Source: an uncultured Porphyromonadaceae bacterium (GTDB taxonomy: Bacteria > Bacteroidota > Bacteroidia > Bacteroidales > Muribaculaceae). Taken from it: DNA of 35,695 nt. Made by a program: the position numbers and the translations under genes. Position 1 is the first letter of the stretch, and every line of letters begins with the position of its first letter. Positions 32,457-35,695 of this stretch are shown here, in pieces. Under the pieces are notes generated by a model, which saw only the letters and a list, made by a program, of their open reading frames with translations, did no database searches and had not been told where the DNA came from. The stretch spans positions 1 through 35,695 of the forward strand of contig USMC01000027.1 of the NCBI GenBank assembly GCA_900555715.1, read 5' to 3'.

Positions 32457-32464
32457 CAAAGTTA
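32457..32464 (-). promoter_or_regulatory. -7 box of the prmA promoter
   Basis: On the minus strand TAACTTTG matches TAnnTTTG. The upstream element is weak (TTG with a 16-bp spacing at 32481-32483). Expected start near 32453, divergent from the Fur-family gene 50 bp away. Confidence 0.6.
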
Positions 32465-32496
32465 GCTATTTTTATTAACGCAATGAAAATTATTGC

Positions 32497-32504
32497 TAAA
32501 TTTG
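32497..32504 (+). promoter_or_regulatory. -7 box of the Fur-family gene promoter
   Basis: TAAATTTG matches TAnnTTTG. Its last base lies only 4 bp before the GTG at 32509, so the transcript should begin at about the start codon itself. The prmA -7 box lies 32 bp away on the other strand, so one bound regulator could cover both. Confidence 0.6.
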
Positions 32505-32508
32505 CGGT

Positions 32509-33024
32509 GTGAAGCCGCTAAACAAAGCAACATCGTCTGGCAGTAACGACATCAGAGAGCTAAACCATCGGATATTATCAGAATACCTGATGCGCAAGGG
32601 TATGCGCCCGAGTGCCGAGCGGACTCTTCTGCTCGATCTCGCATGTTCTTTTGCGGGAGCTTTCAGTGTCCGTAAACTCCATGAGGCTGCGGAAGCGGGC
32701 GGCACGCATCTTGCGTCCGCAACAGTATACAATACTGTCAATCTATTGTGCGACTGCGGGATAGTACGCCCGATGCTTGGCAAATCGGGAGAGCGGGTCT
32801 ACGAAATGAGCGGCAAATCGACAATGAGCTACACCTGCCGGCAATGCGGAAAAAGCAAAGCGATACGCGATGCCAAGGTTGAGACATTCCTTGCCGGTCA
32901 TCATTTTCGCGGAATAGCTACCGATTTCTTCACACTCAGCATCACCGGCATCTGTCCGCAGTGTGCCAGAGCACTTAAAAAAATCGCACAGCAAGAAAAC
33001 AAGAACACAAAAACGAACCAATAA
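32509..33024 (+). CDS. Fur-family metal-dependent repressor, atypical metal site
   Basis: This 171-residue protein has the Fur winged-helix domain (about 22-90, LMRKGMRPSAERTLLLDLAC and ATVYNTVNLLCDCGIV) and the dimerisation domain with two CxxC zinc pairs, Cys110-Cys113 (CRQCGK) and Cys149-Cys152 (CPQCAR). The His-rich sensory segment (HHxH) that usually precedes the first CxxC is replaced by GKSTMSYT, so the regulatory metal site is probably changed or lost. The GTG at 32509 keeps the first helix; the next in-frame ATG at 32590 would remove it. With the -7 box at 32497-32504 the message would be leaderless. The purA gene follows after 12 bp. Confidence 0.85.
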   Translation: MKPLNKATSSGSNDIRELNHRILSEYLMRKGMRPSAERTLLLDLACSFAGAFSVRKLHEAAEAGGTHLASATVYNTVNLLCDCGIVRPMLGKSGERVYEMSGKSTMSYTCRQCGKSKAIRDAKVETFLAGHHFRGIATDFFTLSITGICPQCARALKKIAQQENKNTKTNQ

Positions 33025-33036
33025 AGATATAAAGAA

Positions 33037-34347
33037 ATGAAAGCCGACATTCTTTTAGGCCTGCAATGGGGCGACGAAGGTAAAGGTAAAATAGTTGACG
33101 TACTTGCCCGCGACTACGACATCGTCGCACGCTTCCAGGGAGGTCCAAACGCCGGACACACTCTTGAATTCGACGGACGCAAACACGTTCTGCGCTCCAT
33201 TCCTTCCGGTATTTTCGCCGGCGGCGACAATGCCACCGTCAACATCATCGGAAATGGTGTCGTACTCGATCCCGTTCTGTTCCGCGAGGAAGCCATGGCA
33301 CTCGAAGAGGAAGGTATCGACCTGCAGTCCATTCTCAAAATTTCCAAGAAGGCTCATCTGATCATGCCGACGCACCGGCGCCTCGACGCCGCCAGCGAAC
33401 GTGCTAAAGGCGCTTCAAAAATCGGAACGACAGGAAAAGGCATCGGTCCGACATATACCGACAAGGTATCGCGCCGCGGTCTGCGCGTGGGCGACATACT
33501 GTCCGACGATTTCGGAGCGCACTACAGCCGCGTCCGCGACGCGCACCTCGAACAGCTCGAAGCTGCCGGAATGCCCGTGGCAGGGACGAAGGAATTTGTC
33601 GACGCCGAACAGAAATGGTTCGACGCAATCGACTATCTTCGTCGTTTCGATCTCATAGACAGCGAGTTCTTCGCCAACCGTTCCTTGTCCGAAGGCAAAA
33701 GCATCCTTTGCGAAGGCGCACAGGGCACCATGCTCGACGTCGATTTCGGATCATATCCTTTCGTAACATCGAGCAACACCATCACCGCCGGCGCCTGCAC
33801 GGGTCTCGGACTGGCACCAGGACGCATAGGCAAAGTCTATGGCATCTTCAAGGCATACTGCACCCGCGTAGGCAGCGGTCCTTTCCCCACCGAACTCTTC
33901 GACGAGACAGGCGCCACTATCCGCAACATCGGACACGAATACGGAGCAGTGACAGGTCGTGAGCGCCGGTGCGGCTGGCTCGACCTCGTTGCCCTGCGCT
34001 ATGCCGTGATGATCGACGGAGCGACACATCTCATCATGATGAAGAGCGACGTACTCGACGACTTCGACGAAATAAAAGTCTGCACCGCCTACCAGCTCCC
34101 CGACGGCACCGTCACTTCCGATTTCCCCTATTCTGTCGGCGAAAATGCCGAAGGATCGGGCGTGTGCGAGCCTATCTATCAGTCGTTCCCCGGCTGGAAG
34201 ACAAAGCTGTCGGACATACGCACCTACGACGAGCTGCCGCAGGCATTCAAGGATTACGTGGCGTTTATAGAGAAAGAGACAGGCGTACCTGTAGCCCTCG
34301 TATCCGTCGGTCCGGACCGCACAGAGACAATTGTAAGAAACCTATAA
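33037..34347 (+). CDS. purA: Adenylosuccinate synthetase
   Basis: This 436-residue GTP-dependent enzyme joins IMP and aspartate to adenylosuccinate in AMP synthesis. It starts MKADILLGLQWGDEGKGKIV with the phosphate loop GDEGKGK (Asp13), and His41 in NAGHT. Other conserved parts are TGKGIGPTYTDKVSR (about 131-145), CEGAQGTMLDVDFGSYPFVT (about 228-247) and GRERRCGWLDL (about 308-318). Length is normal. The gene sits 12 bp behind the Fur-family gene, an unusual pairing that suggests shared transcription. Confidence 0.97.
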   Translation: MKADILLGLQWGDEGKGKIVDVLARDYDIVARFQGGPNAGHTLEFDGRKHVLRSIPSGIFAGGDNATVNIIGNGVVLDPVLFREEAMALEEEGIDLQSILKISKKAHLIMPTHRRLDAASERAKGASKIGTTGKGIGPTYTDKVSRRGLRVGDILSDDFGAHYSRVRDAHLEQLEAAGMPVAGTKEFVDAEQKWFDAIDYLRRFDLIDSEFFANRSLSEGKSILCEGAQGTMLDVDFGSYPFVTSSNTITAGACTGLGLAPGRIGKVYGIFKAYCTRVGSGPFPTELFDETGATIRNIGHEYGAVTGRERRCGWLDLVALRYAVMIDGATHLIMMKSDVLDDFDEIKVCTAYQLPDGTVTSDFPYSVGENAEGSGVCEPIYQSFPGWKTKLSDIRTYDELPQAFKDYVAFIEKETGVPVALVSVGPDRTETIVRNL

Positions 34348-34381
34348 CAAAAACACACAAACACATAACCACTTTTATACC

Positions 34382-35626
34382 ATGGCAATTGTCAAGCCTT
34401 TCAGAGGCATCCGTCCGCCACGCGAAATGGTGACGGAAGTAGCCTCGCGTCCATACGACGTCCTCAACAGCGAAGAAGCCCGCGAAGAAGCCAAGGGCAA
34501 TCCCAAATCGCTCTATCATATCATAAAGCCGGAGATAGATTTCGAGCGCGGCACCGACGAGCACGACCCGAAAGTCTACGACAAGGCTGTCGAAAACTTC
34601 AAAGCCTTCAAGGATAACGGCTGGCTCGTACAGGACGGCAAGGAACACTACTATATCTACGCCCAGACAATGAACGGGCGCACACAGTATGGAATCGTCG
34701 TTGCCGCCAGCGTGAGCGACTATATGGAAGGACGCATCAAAAAGCATGAGCTCACCCGACGCGACAAAGAAGAAGACCGTATGAAGCATGTGCGCATCAA
34801 CAATGCCAACATCGAACCTGTCTTCTTCGCTTTCCCCGACAACGCCGAGCTTGCCGACATCATCAGTACCGTCACCGCCGGCAAACCCGAGTACGACTTT
34901 ACTGCTCCCGACGGCTTCGGACATCACTTCTGGGTGATCGACGATCCCGTTCTCATCGACCGCGTCACCAAGGCTTTCGCAGCTATTCCTTACCTCTACA
35001 TAGCCGACGGACACCACCGCAGCGCTGCCGCAGCCCTCGTAGGAGCTGAGAAGGCTAAACTCAACCCGAACCATCGCGGCGACGAGGAATACAACTACTT
35101 CCTCGCCGTAGCCTTCCCCGCATCGCATCTCAAGATCATCGACTACAACCGCGTTGTCAAAGACCTCAACGGAATGTCGCCTGCCGAGTTCCTTGAAAAA
35201 CTTGAGAAGAACTTCATCGTCGAGGACAAAGGCACGGAGGTTTACACTCCCGCGGCACTCCACAATTTCGCCCTCTACCTCGAAGACCACTGGTATTCGC
35301 TGACAGCCCGCCCCGGCACTTACGACGACAGCGATCCCATCGGCGTGCTCGACGTAACGATTTCGTCCGGCCTCATCCTCCGCGACCTCATCGGCATCAC
35401 CGATTTGCGCAGCGACAAGCGCATCGACTTTGTCGGAGGCATCCGCGGGCTCGGCGAACTGAAACGCCGTGTCGACTCGGGAGAGATGGCATTCGCTCTC
35501 GCCCTCTACCCCGTGAGCATGGATCAGCTCATGGCAATAGCCGACAGCGGCAACATCATGCCGCCCAAAACCACCTGGTTCGAGCCGAAACTGCGCTCCG
35601 GCCTGGTTATCCACGAACTCAGCTAA
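34382..35626 (+). CDS. DUF1015 family protein (SbnI/SerK-like)
   Basis: This 414-residue cytosolic protein has the DUF1015 layout: MAIVKPFRGIRPP at the start, the SRPYDVL motif (about 20-26), KKHELTRRDKEEDRMKH (about 120-136) and IADGHHRSAAAALVG (about 207-221), with ILDVTISSGLILRDLIGI-like motif LDVTISSGLILRDLIGI near residue 325. Relatives include SbnI and archaeal free-serine kinases. The HELT and DGHHR motifs suggest a nucleotide- and serine-handling pocket, but the reaction is not established here. In many Bacteroidetes this gene lies beside serA/serC; here it follows purA by 34 bp. No promoter was seen in the gap. Confidence 0.85.
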   Translation: MAIVKPFRGIRPPREMVTEVASRPYDVLNSEEAREEAKGNPKSLYHIIKPEIDFERGTDEHDPKVYDKAVENFKAFKDNGWLVQDGKEHYYIYAQTMNGRTQYGIVVAASVSDYMEGRIKKHELTRRDKEEDRMKHVRINNANIEPVFFAFPDNAELADIISTVTAGKPEYDFTAPDGFGHHFWVIDDPVLIDRVTKAFAAIPYLYIADGHHRSAAAALVGAEKAKLNPNHRGDEEYNYFLAVAFPASHLKIIDYNRVVKDLNGMSPAEFLEKLEKNFIVEDKGTEVYTPAALHNFALYLEDHWYSLTARPGTYDDSDPIGVLDVTISSGLILRDLIGITDLRSDKRIDFVGGIRGLGELKRRVDSGEMAFALALYPVSMDQLMAIADSGNIMPPKTTWFEPKLRSGLVIHELS

Positions 35627-35628
35627 AG

Positions 35629-35680
35629 CAGCTATCTTAGCTATGATAGCTATAATAGCTAAATTAGCTATCGTAGCTGC
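35629..35680. repeat. 9-bp tandem repeat based on palindromic TAGCTA
   Basis: Six units of the form TAGCTATNN run without break: 35629-35637 (CAGCTATCT), 35638-35646, 35647-35655, 35656-35664, 35665-35673 and a partial 35674-35680. Each contains AGCT. The outer ends GCAGCTA and TAGCTGC are inverted copies, so the array can fold into a hairpin. It lies 2 bp past the DUF1015 stop and is followed by AAAAAA; the array may be complete, because the sequence leaves the pattern before the window ends. Confidence 0.8.
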
Positions 35681-35695
35681 AAAAAACCACAGGGG

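Noticed and set aside
35629..35680. CRISPR array
   Set aside because: Units are 9 bp with two-base variable spacers and no long repeats or cas genes.
35643..35695. Start of a new gene (MIAIIAKLAIVAA) at the window end
   Set aside because: The residues simply reflect the 9-bp repeat; too short to support a coding claim.

Overview
The window looks like a chromosomal piece of a gut Bacteroidales, most probably Muribaculaceae. This is inferred from the gene families and from a GC content that looks moderately high for the order; no marker gene was compared. The evidence is a SusC/SusD/SusE/SusF-type cluster, an ECF sigma/FecR-like/TonB-receptor operon, a DUF4249 lipoprotein, a large protein with a type IX secretion tail, and several upstream regions carrying the Bacteroidetes promoter pattern TTTG or TTG, about 18-21 bp, then TAnnTTTG. 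Almost no gene has a clear Shine-Dalgarno sequence, which is normal for the phylum.

Layout: (1) 1-750 holds the N-terminal part of an IS630-type transposase and a gene-poor stretch with an inverted repeat. (2) 753-1952 is a class I aminotransferase. (3) 2192-9332 is a SusC-D-E-F-type outer-membrane glycan-uptake operon without any glycoside hydrolase or regulator in view, closed by a strong terminator. (4) 9438-17148 is a tight eight-gene co-directional block: dedA, rpe, ftsK, lolA-like, trxB, ybaK, aroC and yqgE, many overlapping by a few bases. (5) 17360-21817 is a 1485-residue secreted multidomain protein with FN3, cleaved-adhesin and T9SS tail regions; its leader has a hairpin at the transcript start and a 22-bp tandem duplication. 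(6) 21818-22258 has no convincing protein gene but holds a promoter, a deeply nested RNA fold and an intrinsic terminator: a probable unrecognised structured ncRNA or leader. (7) 22259-28451 is a trans-envelope signalling operon: ECF sigma, small outer-membrane barrel, minimal FecR-like anti-sigma, TonB-dependent receptor with an STN domain, DUF4249 lipoprotein, and a LolA-like/thioredoxin-like protein without a CXXC; thiol peroxidase follows. (8) 29052-29540 is a Cys-rich Spy/CpxP-like periplasmic protein. (9) On the minus strand, prmA, an outer-membrane barrel and an ATP-grasp-like protein form an operon converging on it. (10) Fur-family regulator, purA and a DUF1015 protein follow on the plus strand, and the window ends in a 9-bp tandem repeat built on the palindrome TAGCTA.

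The parts most worth a second look are the RNA at about 21972-22240 and the sigma/anti-sigma/receptor operon it precedes. The anti-sigma lacks the usual FecR domain, and an unrelated barrel gene sits between sigma and anti-sigma. Other notable points are a Fur homologue lacking the His-rich metal site with a probable leaderless GTG start, a chorismate synthase with a shortened central region, and the terminal 9-bp repeat. All family assignments were made by reading the translated sequence; no database search was run.
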